From Tyto alba (lineage: Eukaryota > Chordata > Aves > Strigiformes > Tytonidae), in the NCBI RefSeq assembly GCF_018691265.1, contig NW_024881301.1, positions 15,729,252 through 15,793,251 on the forward strand: a stretch of DNA of 64,000 bases, read 5' to 3'. Positions within the stretch are counted from its first letter, which is position 1; the number at the start of each line of letters is the position of its first letter. This document shows, in pieces, positions 1 through 10,502 of the stretch. Both the position numbers and the translations under genes were made by a program. The notes below the pieces were generated by a model. It had not been told where the DNA came from and did not search any database. It saw only the letters and a program-made list of their open reading frames with translations.

Positions 1-41
1 TCCTTCCTTCCTTCCTTCCTTCCTTCCTTCCTTCCTTCCTT

Positions 42-73
<32 letters not shown>

Positions 74-189
74 CCTTCCTGCCTTCCTTCCTGCCTTCCT
101 TCCTGCCTTCCTTCCTGCCTTCCTTCCTGCCTTCCTGCCTTCCTTCCTTCCTGCCTTCCTTCCTTCCTGCCTGCCTTCCTTCCTTCCTG

Positions 190-221
<32 letters not shown>

Positions 222-2500
222 CCTTCCTGCCTTCCTGCCTGCCTTCCTGCCTGCCTGCCTTCCTGCCTTCCTTCCTTCCTGCCTGCCTTCCTTCCTTCCT
301 GCCTTCCTGCCTTCCTGCCTGCCTTCCTTCCTGCCTTCCTTCCTGCCTTCCTTCCTGCCTTCCTTCCTGCCTTCCTTCCTGCCTTCCTTCCTTCCTGCCT
401 TCCTGCCTTCCTGCCTTCCTGCCTTCCTGCCTTCCTGCCTTCCTTCCTGCCTTCCTGCCTTCCTGCCTTCCTGCCTTCCTGCCTTCCTGCCTTCCTGCCT
501 TCCTGCCTTCCTTCCTTCCTGCCTTCCTGCCTTCCTGCCTTCCTGCCTTCCTGCCTTCCTTCCTGCCTTCCTTCCTGCCTTCCTTCCTGCCTTCCTTCCT
601 GCCTTCCTTCCTGCCTTCCTGCCTTCCTGCCTTCCTGCCTTCCTTCCTTCCTGCCTTCCTGCCTTCCTTCCTGCCTTCCTGCCTTCCTGCCTTCCTGCCT
701 TCCTGCCTTCCTGCCTTCCTGCCTTCCTTCCTTCCTGCCTTCCTGCCTTCCTGCCTTCCTTCCTGCCTTCCTTCCTTCCTTCCTTCCTTCCTTCCTTCCT
801 TCCTTCCTTCCTTCCTTCCTTCCTTCCTTCCTTCCTTCCTTCCTTCCTTCCTTCCTTCCTTCCTTCCTTCCTTCCTTCCTTCCTTCCTTCCTTCCTTCCT
901 TCCTTCCTTCCTTCCTTCCTTCCTTCCTTCCTTCCTTCCTTCCTTCCTTCCTTCCTTCCTTCCTTCCTTCCTTCCTTCCTTCCTTCCTTCCTTCCTTCCT
1001 TCCTTCCTTCCTTCCTTCCTTCCTTCCTTCCTTCCTTCCTTCCTTCCTTCCTTCCTTCCTTCCTTCCTTCCTTCCTTCCTTCCTTCCTTCCTTCCTTCCT
1101 TCCTTCCTTCCTTCCTTCCTTCCTTCCTTCCTTCCTTCCTTCCTTCCTTCCTTCCTTCCTTCCTTCCTTCCTTCCTTCCTTCCTTCCTTCCTGCCTTCCT
1201 TCCTTCCTTCCTTCCTTCCTTCCTTCCTTCCTTCCTGCCTTCCTTCCTTCCTGCCTTCCTTCCTTCCTTCCTGCCTTCCTGCCTTCCTTCCTGCCTTCCT
1301 GCCTTCCTGCCTTCCTGCCTGCCTTCCTGCCTTCCTGCCTTCCTGCCTGCCTTCCTGCCTGCCTGCCTGCCTGCCTTCCTGCCTGCCTTCCTGCCTTCCT
1401 TCCTGCCTTCCTGCCTTCCTGCCTTCCTGCCTTCCTGCCTGCCTGCCTGCCTGCCTTCCTGCCTTCCTTCCTGCCTTCCTGCCTTCCTGCCTGCCTTCCT
1501 GCCTTCCTTCCTGCCTTCCTTCCTGCCTTCCTGCCTTCCTGCCTTCCTGCCTTCCTGCCTTCCTTCCTGCCTTCCTTCCTGCCTTCCTTCCTGCCTTCCT
1601 TCCTGCCTTCCTGCCTTCCTGCCTTCCTGCCTTCCTTCCTTCCTTCCTTCCTTCCTTCCTTCCTTCCTTCCTTCCTTCCTTCCTTCCTTCCTTCCTTCCT
1701 TCCTTCCTTCCTTCCTTCCTTCCTTCCTTCCTTCCTTCCTTCCTTCCTTCCTTCCTTCCTTCCTTCCTTCCTTCCTTCCTTCCTTCCTTCCTTCCTTCCT
1801 TCCTTCCTTCCTTCCTTCCTTCCTTCCTTCCTTCCTTCCTTCCTTCCTTCCTTCCTTCCTTCCTTCCTGCCTTCCTGCCTTCCTGCCTTCCTTCCTTCCT
1901 GCCTTCCTTCCTTCCTTCCTTCCTTCCTGCCTTCCTGCCTTCCTGCCTTCCTGCCTTCCTGCCTTCCTTCCTTCCTGCCTTCCTTCCTTCCTGCCTTCCT
2001 TCCTTCCTTCCTTCCTTCCTTCCTGCCTTCCTTCCTTCCTGCCTTCCTGCCTTCCTGCCTTCCTTCCTTCCTGCCTTCCTTCCTTCCTTCCTGCCTTCCT
2101 GCCTTCCTGCCTTCCTGCCTTCCTGCCTTCCTGCCTTCCTTCCTGCCTTCCTTCCTGCCTTCCTTCCTGCCTGCCTTCCTGCCTTCCTGCCTTCCTGCCT
2201 GCCTTCCTTCCTGCCTTCCTGCCTGCCTTCCTTCCTGCCTTCCTGCCTTCCTGCCTTCCTGCCTTCCTGCCTTCCTTCCTGCCTGCCTTCCTGCCTTCCT
2301 TCCTGCCTTCCTGCCTTCCTTCCTGCCTGCCTTCCTGCCTTCCTTCCTGCCTTCCTGCCTTCCTGCCTGCCTGCCTTCCTGCCTGCCTTCCTGCCTGCCT
2401 TCCTGCCTTCCTGCCTTCCTGCCTGCCTTCCTGCCTGCCTTCCTGCCTTCCTACCTTCCTTCCTGCCTTCCTGCCTGCCTTCCTGCCTTCCTGCCTTCCT
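1..2500. repeat. Giant CCTT/CCTG tetranucleotide array (intronic)
   Basis: About 625 consecutive tetramers run from the first base to about 2500. Every variable base falls at positions 4k+1, where it is T (CCTT) or G (CCTG). The one exception is an A at 2453. I see no indel that breaks the 4-nt register. Two long pure CCTT tracts (about 766-1192 and 1630-1868) alternate with mixed tracts in which 8-mer (CCTTCCTG) and 12-mer (CCTTCCTTCCTG) higher-order periods appear. The array breaks down at 2501-2515. It starts at the window edge, so its true left end is unknown. It lies in the intron upstream of the first visible CDH7 exon, so CCUU/CCUG would be present in the pre-mRNA. Pure tracts are homopyrimidine mirror repeats, a class that can form triplex DNA. 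Confidence 0.97.
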
Positions 2501-2534
2501 TCTGTCCTTCCCCCTTTTTATTGTTTTCTTGCTT

Positions 2535-2536
<2 letters not shown>

Positions 2537-2567
<31 letters not shown>
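2537..2567. repeat. Poly(T) tract
   Basis: A run of 31 T lies just after the tetramer array, in a pyrimidine-rich transition zone that continues to about 2630. On the minus strand it would read as an A-tail, but no retroelement body can be recognised next to it. Confidence 0.9.
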
Positions 2568-2568
<1 letters not shown>

Positions 2569-4168
2569 TCTTGCTCATCTCCCTCCTTCTCCTTCTTGCT
2601 CTTTTTTGCTTTCTTACTATTTTTTTAAGGAAAAAAAAATGTTGGCTCTTCAAATTTCATAGTGATAGTCTTAATAACTGGGAAATCTAAGGGCTGGCAG
2701 GAGATTGAATCTCAGCTACGGAGCCTGACATGTTTGACTTCATAGCAGAGGTGACAGGCATAGTCTCATGGGGAAACTCGACAGCCTCAAAACAGCTGAA
2801 GAGCACTGCTGACCAAATAAATAATAGTGTTGGCATGAAATAAAGTAAAAAACTAACTACAGTTAACATAACATGGGAAAAAAATAGTGAAAGAGGGAGA
2901 GCCTTAATCCATGAAAACTGCTGTTGCTGCTGTTATAAACCTTTCTCCTGTGTTCCTCTCATTGTGACATAATATGGTAAAACAATTCTAGTTATGTAAC
3001 AAGTCTGTGCTCTAAGATTTTGCAGCCAAGAGTGGTAGATAAAAACACAGTAATACAACAAAGTAAAACCTGTTATATTACAGCACAGAAAAAAACAAAT
3101 AGTGTCATAGGAAAAAACAAATAGTGTCATAGGAAAAAACAAATAGTGTCATAAGATCATCATATCTGAGAAGTCTTGTTTTTTAACTATCTTCCTTCCA
3201 TAATTCTTTCATTCCATGTTGTTCAAAGGATTTGGTAAATATTATATCAATAATCTAACATATCATCAGTGTGACTGGTTGTAAAGATTGCACTTGGTCT
3301 GAATCAGACATTTTAATTCATCCTGAGTGTAGGGAAGTGCTCTGGAGTCCATATTTGATCTAAATGAGAGTGCAAGTATCTCACCCAATATTAAATCGAA
3401 TGTCAAGAATATTACTGTTGTAAATCTGTCTAATCGACTGTCCCTGTCTCTCAATAGGGTTATAAGCAAAACACCCAAAGGCATTTTGACCTTTTCTCTT
3501 CTGCTATCTTCTGTTTGCTAAGGAGCTCATTTCCCCTTCCTAAGACAAATTTGGAGGTAAAAGATATGTTAAGTCAAAGATCTAAGGGCACGAGCCTGCA
3601 TTTGTCTAATGACAGTAAAGCACTGGGAGCTGACAGTGATGACAAGCAATCCCTTGACCCACTCTCCATCAGCTCTCTTTTTTTCCCTGCCCCTGCAGCT
3701 CTGGGTGACTCAGGGTCTCTTCTGCTGGTGATAGAATGTTCTGTGCTCAGATTGCCAGCCCCCATGGGAGCAGTGCCTGGCTGGTACAGCCGTGTAGCAA
3801 ACTTCCAACTTGCCTTCTCCTTAGATGGGGTTCAGGAGGATGCTATTCCATGAATAAATTAAAGATTGCTTTACAGCAGGGAAGAAGAAAAAAAAAGAGA
3901 GGGGAATACCTGTAACCTCACTTAAGAGGAAGCAGGGGGAACAGAGCTCGCCACTGTCAGCACAGGTTGCTGTTCAACTCTCTCACCTCTGCATATGGCT
4001 TTTGCTTCTGCATAAAGTTTTGCTGCTCTCAACACCCCAAAGAAACTGGCCAAAACAAAGCTCAAAATGGGAAAACAGTGGAAACTCTCTCTAATAAGAA
4101 ATCAATGATAAATTTTTGCAAGGTGAAATTGAACATAAATCAAAATTTTTCTTTCATCCTTCACATAG
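2568..4168 (+). other. CDH7: CDH7 intron, 3' part (upstream of first visible exon)
   Basis: AT-rich intronic sequence between the tetramer array and the first recognised exon. It ends with a normal acceptor, a T-rich tract followed by CATAG at 4164-4168. I looked here for the preceding cadherin exon, which should encode the EC3/EC4 linker with a DVDEPPVF-type motif, and did not find it. It must lie upstream of the window. Apart from a 22-bp tandem repeat at 3088-3153 I see nothing else identifiable. An open frame at 3515-3853 (+) has no family resemblance. Confidence 0.75.
3088..3153. repeat. 22-bp minisatellite, 3 copies
   Basis: Three near-identical head-to-tail copies of a 22-bp unit, an A-rich start followed by CAAATAGTGTCATAG. 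The invariant C of the unit falls at 3096, 3118 and 3140, which fixes the period at exactly 22. The last copy ends in ATAAG instead of ATAGG. Confidence 0.9.
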
Positions 4169-4305
4169 GTATTCGATAGATAGAAACACAGACCTGGAGA
4201 GGTATTTCAATATTGATGCCAACAGTGGAGTAATAACAACTGCCAAATCTTTGGACAGGGAAACTAATGCTGTTCATAATATCACAGTTTTGGCTATGGA
4301 GAGTC
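4169..4305 (+). CDS. CDH7: CDH7 coding exon (EC4 part)
   Basis: First of the five visible exons of a type II classical cadherin, a calcium-dependent homophilic adhesion receptor at the plasma membrane. The exon is 137 nt. It starts one base before the end of an Arg codon (AG|G) and ends after the first base of a Gln codon. It encodes most of the strands of EC4: YSIDRNTDLERYFNID, then a GVITTAKSLDRE motif (the calcium-binding LDRE of cadherin repeats) and HNITV, an N-glycosylation sequon. Acceptor CATAG and donor GTAAGT (4306) are strong. The sequence matches my memory of vertebrate CDH7 at nearly every residue. The paralogues CDH6, 9, 10, 12 and 18 differ clearly in this segment. Read-through of the donor meets a stop at 4311-4313. 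Confidence 0.93.
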
Positions 4306-6283
4306 GTAAGTAACATCTTAAACATTTTATTGTCTGCTTATATGTAAAACTTCAAGCTTGATTTTGATGAGCTTCACTGAGAGAAATTATGACAGTTTCA
4401 AACCATGACAGATAAAAATAACTTCTTACTCAATGTAAAATAAATTTATGTGATAAAAATTAAGAAATACCACAGATTAAGTATTTGCTCTTTCTTTTGC
4501 CTCACACCTTGTGCAGTCTTTTGACTTCTGAAAAACAAGTACAATGAAGGATGAAATATGTTAAGTCAGCAGTCTCAGACCAAGTATCACTAGAGAAAAA
4601 GTGATATGGAGTATAGAGGAGAGCAGTTAGCCTATCTTAGTGATGGCAGAGTTGACTGCTATTGATCAACCACAACATTCTTAAAAGGCATGAAAGAAAG
4701 GGGATATGAATGTTTGTGTGGTTTCACTTTCCTGAGTCGAAGGTAAGATTGTGAAGGATATTTTGTCCTTGGTATCTTTTTCGTTATAAGATGAAAAATG
4801 CTGAAGAATCTAACACTTCAAGCACATAAAACAAAAAATCTGTTAGTGCAAGTTTAAACCTAAAATTGTTCAGCTCCTATTATATTCTATGAAAAACTAT
4901 ATCTTTTCACCTTTGTATTTGACAGATATATTTCTTCAAACTTCATCCTTATTACTGTTTTGTTTGCTCTAATAATAAAAAAGTTGTCAGTTCTCTGGAT
5001 TGTAATTCTCAAAATCCTCACTTCTTGCTTTCAGTGAAGTTAATTTAATATTTAACCTGAAAGCTAACATTTATCATTTCGTGTCTGTATGAATTTATCT
5101 TGTATTTTCAAGAGTAGAATTTTGGTCTAGGAGGACAGCATAGAAACCAAAATTTTCCTGGGTAGTAACAAAACTGACACAGTAGCCGAGGGACATACCT
5201 GACACAAGTGAGAATCTAGGAGCAGAAATAATACCTTACAATGTTTTAATTTACGTTCATGGCCAGCTTAGTTTTCAAAAAGCTTAGATCAGCAGAGGAA
5301 AAAGTTGGTACAAAAATTGCTTACTCCTCTGATATTTCACATGTGGAATAAAAGAACAAAACAAAACACTTTGTGATCTACATCTCAAAGCATTGTTTTA
5401 AATACTTATCATATTTACTAAAATGCGGTTGCAATACCCTGTAAAAAGTTAGATACATATTTGAAGGTTTGTACAGTTTTTCATTCTGTCTTGCTCTATC
5501 ACTGATATTACCATTTGTGGTAAAAAAAAAAAAAAAAAAAAAAGATTCAATCGCTCATTTCCCTGCTCTAGAACAGAAGCGTTATCTAGCAAAATAAGTA
5601 CAGCACTCCCTGACATCTTTTATGCTTAGTCCAAAAGTATTTACTGTTTAAAACTAAATTATGACATTGGACCCTGAAGAGATTCATATTTTAGCTAGAG
5701 ATGTGCATCAGTTTAAGAATGTAATTAATATTTATGGAGTTCAACATGTTAATGACAGTGTTAAAATACTTTCCTCTGTGTGCACTTTAAATATTTTGGG
5801 ATTTGCTTGGGAATACTGCTTCCTCTTTTTTCTGTTATACATAGCTGATGAAATTCTGTTTTTAACTTCTTAGTAGCCTGATCAATCTGAATTTCAAAAA
5901 AGATTTATTTAACCCCTAATAACCATGCTATTCCTGATATCAATAGTGCTGTTCCGGCTAGCTATACCCCTTGGCAATGGTTTTACATCATCTTGCTCTT
6001 ATCATTCCGTATGATGTGATTCAATGTTGTGATTAATGTGTTAGATTTTCATTTTATCCCTGAGAGTAAAATCTTGGTTTAATTGAACCAGCTGGAAAAC
6101 ATAAACACTGTTTCCTCTAAATCCAGAAGATTAAGCCAGGAGCTTTCTTTGTCCTTCTAGGAGGGATTGTAATTGATTTGATTTGTATATGCACAAGAAG
6201 AGTGAAAATGTAAAATGTACTGATCCAAAGAATAACTTGCAAGGAGCTCATCTTGATTGTTTTGCTGGCTTCTTTTCCTATAG
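4306..6283 (+). other. CDH7: CDH7 intron (1,978 bp)
   Basis: GT-AG intron bounded by donor GTAAGT and a pyrimidine-rich acceptor ending CTATAG. It is AT-rich and contains a 22-base A-run at 5522-5543. No exon, RNA gene or recognisable transposon was seen. Confidence 0.85.
5522..5543. repeat. Poly(A) tract
   Basis: A run of 22 A within the intron. No retroelement body is recognisable immediately upstream. Confidence 0.9.
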
Positions 6284-6405
6284 AGAATCCAGCACAGATT
6301 GGGAGAGGCTATGTAGCCATCACTATCCTTGACATCAATGACAATGCCCCTGAGTTTGCCATGGAATACGAGACAACTGTCTGTGAAAATTCCCAACCTG
6401 GGCAG
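6284..6405 (+). CDS. CDH7: CDH7 coding exon (EC4 end, EC5 start)
   Basis: This 122-nt exon completes the split Gln codon of the previous exon (C|AG) and ends exactly on a codon boundary. It encodes the end of EC4, with [19 protein letters not shown]. The LDINDNAP segment is the DXNDNAP calcium-binding linker between EC4 and EC5. It then opens EC5 with [13 protein letters not shown]. The VCEN cysteine is typical of EC5 in type II cadherins and pairs with the cysteines encoded two exons later. The acceptor has a good pyrimidine tract (TTTTCCTATAG) and the donor is GTATGG. The length of 122 nt is what I expect for this exon across type II cadherins. Read-through of the donor would add about 20 residues before a stop at 6466-6468. 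Confidence 0.94.
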
Positions 6406-7937
6406 GTATGGCTTGATAGCTTGTTTATGTTTATTTTTTTTTTTCAGATAGGCAGCCATTCATTATGAAAGCCTTCCAGCTTTAAGATAAAATATAATCA
6501 GATTATAGCAGTAAAAATGATGCTTTGTTGTGCAGCACAAGCAGATTTTAATCAAACCCTAACATCTCCACCATACCTCTGAAGAGAAAGACTCAGGTGT
6601 AAAAATTGCCTGTTGAAGGTACTATTAAAATTTCTCATTCTTGCTAATATAACTGACATTTTTCTAAACTCACTTATTTTTGAATAATATTAAGAATGGG
6701 TACTGCCTCCTAATTTTTATGGGAAGTAGGAAGTCATAACATGGAGGTTAATCTGAGACTAAAGGCCTACAGTTCCTGAAATGAGTACACGTTTTTATTT
6801 CCCTTAGGAAGTATGGGACATAAGGCCACAATTTCACAAGGGAGGTGTATTCCTACCATATTCCCTACTGTAATTTAACTCCCTAATTATATTCCAAGTA
6901 GTCATGTACTCAACTAAAAGTATCTGGTGTTGTTTATCCTTGGTGTCTCTCATATTTGCAGTTTTCATCTCTACTTTGTAAGACCTCAGAAAATATGTAT
7001 ACTTTCTCGTTCTCTCTTCTCTCTTCCCAAAAACTAGTAGATGTTTCACTCATATTGATCCCGCATATTCCCTGGGCAACTTCACACTTCTGTGCCTTCT
7101 CCCAGAAAATTGTCCTTCCAGTCGAAGATCTTGTTTATTGTATATTTCAAAATCACAGTGTAATTTGAATTCTTAAAAGAAAACACTACAATCATTAGCT
7201 TGAATTAATGAGAAACACAGAATACACGTACTCTTATTGAACTACCTGTTTATTTTCCCTATGACCTAGTCAAAATGGTTAGATCTGCATATTCATTCTC
7301 TATGGATTTTCAGCAATGGTGACACTTTTTTTAGAGGCAGATTTTGACAGAATTTTAGAAAATCAAATTGGAAAAATAATGATAACAGTAAACAAAACAA
7401 AACAAAACAAACAAACAACCACCACCACCACCACCACCAAAAAAAAAAAAAAAACAAACCCAGAAATGTTAATATACCTATGATTTGTCTTTCTATTTTT
7501 CATTATATTAAAAAAAAAAAAAAAAAGTACCATGTATTAAAATGCCCATAGGCATAATCATCTCCTTGGGAAAGTTTACAACATTGATTATAGCCATTGA
7601 AAACTATATTAAGGGCCATCCTGAAGATGCGCTTCTTCCACTTCTGTGCAGTTCATACTCCAAGCTCTGGTGAATGACGGGACAGAACTTTCTCCCAGGC
7701 CCTGCAGATTGTTGCTTTTGGCCACTAATGTTGGTACAGCAAAAATAAAGAGTTGAGTCACATTTTAATTTTAGTAGTGTCTGTACATGTTTAGGAGATT
7801 AGAAAACCAAAATGCAAAATAAGCAGGACTCAAGAGAGGGTTGATACTTTGATAGCTGGAAGAGAGGTTATACAATGTGCATGTACTTACTCTTCTTACC
7901 ATTCCAAACAATGAAAGCACCATGTATCTCAAAACAG
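6406..7937 (+). other. CDH7: CDH7 intron (1,532 bp)
   Basis: GT-AG intron. The sequence just before the acceptor is unusually poor in pyrimidines (purine-rich from about 7903 to 7930). The nearest pyrimidine stretch is about 7887-7905, so the branch point may be distant. It holds an AAAAC/ACC simple-repeat block at 7388-7456 and an A-run near 7510-7526. No other gene features are visible. Confidence 0.8.
7388..7456. repeat. (AAAAC)n-(ACC)n-(A)n compound simple repeat
   Basis: AAAAC/AAAC units, then seven or so ACC triplets (about 7419-7439), then an A-run. The ACC block is on the transcribed sense strand of CDH7. This is a typical compound microsatellite. Confidence 0.88.
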
Positions 7938-8055
7938 GTGATCCAGAAAATCAGTGCAATTGATAAAGATGACCCACCAAATGGCCACCAGTTCCACTTC
8001 AGTTTAACAGCAGAGGCAGCAAATAACCACAATTTTACACTGCAGGACAATAAAG
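7938..8055 (+). CDS. CDH7: CDH7 coding exon (EC5 middle)
   Basis: This 118-nt exon starts in phase 0 with GTG ATC CAG (VIQKISAIDKDD) and ends after the first base of an Asp codon. It encodes the middle of EC5. The DKDD residues form the usual acidic turn after the first strands, followed by NGHQFHFSL and NNHNFTLQDNK, which carries an NFT glycosylation sequon. The acceptor AAACAG is weak for lack of an adjacent pyrimidine tract; the donor is GTAAGG. The exon length and both phases agree with the neighbouring exons. If the following intron were retained, the frame would stop at 8076-8078 after seven new residues. That would leave a protein truncated inside EC5 with no membrane anchor. Confidence 0.93.
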
Positions 8056-10154
8056 GTAAGGACCTTTTGTTTGGGTAAATATTAACTAACACCTTTCATT
8101 TTGAAGATATCATTCTGATTATGACCTACATAAACTTCTATTCTGGTAAGGACATAAATTAAACTACAGTAAGCCTGCAAAATAATTTTATATGTAGATT
8201 ATTTGTCAAGGGAATTAAGCTGTTGTTTGAATTATTTAAAGCCTTGGGCCAAACAGAGCAGCTTCAAATCTTTCTTTTCCTTTTTTTTTTTTTTATTTTA
8301 TTTTATATTTTTATTTTTCAGGTCACTCTTCTCACATTTTTTTTCCCTCCTATTTTTAGGTTTTTATCTAAATTAGATTTTACCTTGGGGCAGTGACTGA
8401 AAAACATCCAGGAATTCATGTTTTATTATTATAAGTCAGGGCATAAAAAAATTAATGCATGGTAAATGGAGAGGGTTTGTTTTGTTTTGTTTTGATTTTT
8501 AGAAAAACATATCTTTTCAGTAAGTATACCACCACCTATTGAAGAATACTTTTGATAATGGAATCTGCGTACAATACTTACACAGACTTCTTATGACTAT
8601 TTCCCTAAAGACTTATGCAAAGACTCCCGCTGACATCATGTTTCGATTAGCTAACATATCTGAGAACACACTTCTAATTACTGTTCTCATTAGTTGCACT
8701 GCACAGTAAGGCAGCTGGGCATGTATCAGTCAGTATAGCTATTAGCTCAAGCAAATAAAACTAAATAGACACTACGTTACTCTTGCATTGCTCTTTTACG
8801 GATCAGTACTAAACCAGAGCTACAAAGTCATCCTCATTAATAAAACAAGAAAAAACAGACATATGGTGGACTAAAGGATACGGTTTGTACAGACAGACTT
8901 TGAACAACATTCACTAAGTATAACGTGTCCTAATAAAGTTCTCTCACACAGCTATTTATTGTCTTACCCCGTGTGTAGTTACTGGCATGCTTAATTTTCT
9001 TCATGTGAGCAGCCTGCAGTTTGAAACTAAAGACTGTAATAGTAATAATGATCAAAATAAAAGAAATGGATTAGAATAAGACTCTATTCAGAAATATGAC
9101 ATTGTTACAAAAACTGTAAAGTATTTAATGAAAAGACCTCTTGCAAAGAACTTATAATTTGGAAAAAGTAATAATATACTCTTGCAATGCCAGTAAAATC
9201 AGTGGAGTTACAAGTCACAGCAGCTGTTGCCTCTTTCAGTGTTAATTAATTTTATCCATATATAATATGATGCTATATGAAGAAGTGCTTTCATATTTTG
9301 TCAGATAATTCATAATAGATGACACAATTAGATAACTTTACAGGGCTATTTATCTACCTGTCTATAAATAGATAGATAAATAGATAGATGGCTAGATAGA
9401 TAGATAGATAGACCACCCCACCTTTCTATACATTACAGGAGATGTAACTCCCTGCCTCTCAGGAGCTGTTAACATGTATTGAACACAGTGAGTTTTGCAC
9501 ATATTTTTTTGGAATACGTGGACTTTTTAATCACCTAACTCAGAGCAGCATCGAACTACACATTTTAGACTGATTATATTAGTCATCCTGACTCTCAGAT
9601 GAGACCAAAACCAAATGCATGTGTTTATTATGTGTATAATTACCTGTATTTGTGCACCAACTGGATTTTTTTTGCATTCAAAACATAGTTCATTGGCCTT
9701 CAGAACACGTTTTCCTATTATTATGTTAATCCTTTCTACTAATATGATAACTCTATGTGAATAATTTAAATAGATCCTTGGACATTAGACCTGAAACAGG
9801 TATATAGGTACTTAATCTGATCATCAAAGGGTAAATTTTTTCAATTTTACAATGGTCTTATCTTCAGCTGTCTAACAAGAGTGTGCTACTCTGAGCTTAT
9901 CTAAAACTAAATAGACCTCTGCAGTTTTTAAACAGTCTTTCATGGAAAATAGAATCTTTTTTTTCTTTAGCTGGGTATCATTTTTCATCTGATATTATCT
10001 CTGCAGCTTCAAAAATATATGACCAGGAAAGGTAAACATGTTGAAATAATGTAATGTGCTTATGAAGTCTTTTAAGTGAAAGACTGTATTATTTATAGGC
10101 TTATGTTTTAGAAAGATCATATGTTTAATATTTATTTTTTATTCCTTTCTCTAG
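8056..10154 (+). other. CDH7: CDH7 intron (2,099 bp)
   Basis: GT-AG intron ending in the acceptor TTTCTCTAG. It contains a T/A-rich low-complexity tract near 8281-8330 and a TAGA/GATA microsatellite at 9361-9412. No exon or recognisable transposon was seen. Confidence 0.85.
9361..9412. repeat. (TAGA)n microsatellite
   Basis: Interrupted TAGA tetramers, about 12 units with point interruptions (AAATAGA, TGGC). Confidence 0.88.
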
Positions 10155-10406
10155 ATAACACTGCAACAATATTAACAAGAAGAAATGGGTTCCGAAGACA
10201 GGAGCAGTCTGTTTTCTACTTGCCAATATTCATTGTGGACAGTGGATCACCTTCACTTAGTAGCACTAATACCCTCACAATCAGAGTCTGTGACTGTGAT
10301 GCAGATGGTATTGCTCAGACATGCAATGCAGAAGCATATATCTTGCCTGCAGGACTTAGCACTGGAGCTCTGATAGCAATATTGGCTTGTGTCTTGACAC
10401 TGCTAG
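10155..10406 (+). CDS. CDH7: CDH7 coding exon (EC5 end and start of transmembrane helix)
   Basis: A 252-nt exon, the length I expect for the membrane-proximal exon of type II cadherins. It completes a split Asp codon (G|AT) and ends after the first base of a Val codon. It encodes [19 protein letters not shown], the [20 protein letters not shown] strands, and the EC5 cysteine cluster [17 protein letters not shown]. These cysteines should pair with the VCEN cysteine to brace EC5. Then comes the membrane-proximal stretch [21 protein letters not shown], which begins the transmembrane segment. The acceptor is TCTCTAG and the donor GTACGT. An open frame runs back past the acceptor to 10121 and forward to 10555, but splice consensus and phase support the given ends. 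Confidence 0.95.
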
Positions 10407-10457
10407 GTACGTCTTCTTCCTGTTATCCTTATTTTCCGCTCAATATACAGTACAAAA

Positions 10458-10502
10458 AGATATATATATATAGATATATAGAGGTGTGTATATATTTGTA
10501 TA
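10458..10502. repeat. (TA)n-rich simple sequence
   Basis: Interrupted TA dinucleotides with GATATATAGA and GTGTGTATATA variants, about 50 bases inside the last intron. Confidence 0.75.

Noticed and set aside
3088..3153. CRISPR-like short repeats
   Set aside because: The copies are directly adjacent with no spacers and lie in a vertebrate intron, so this is a minisatellite.
3515..3853. 112-codon open frame on + in the upstream intron
   Set aside because: No cadherin or other family resemblance, no splice context, and it overlaps an opposite-strand open frame. Treated as chance.
4116..4168. Upstream Met start for the first visible exon's frame
   Set aside because: It is open intron sequence ahead of a clear splice acceptor. 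The residues before 4169 do not match cadherin.
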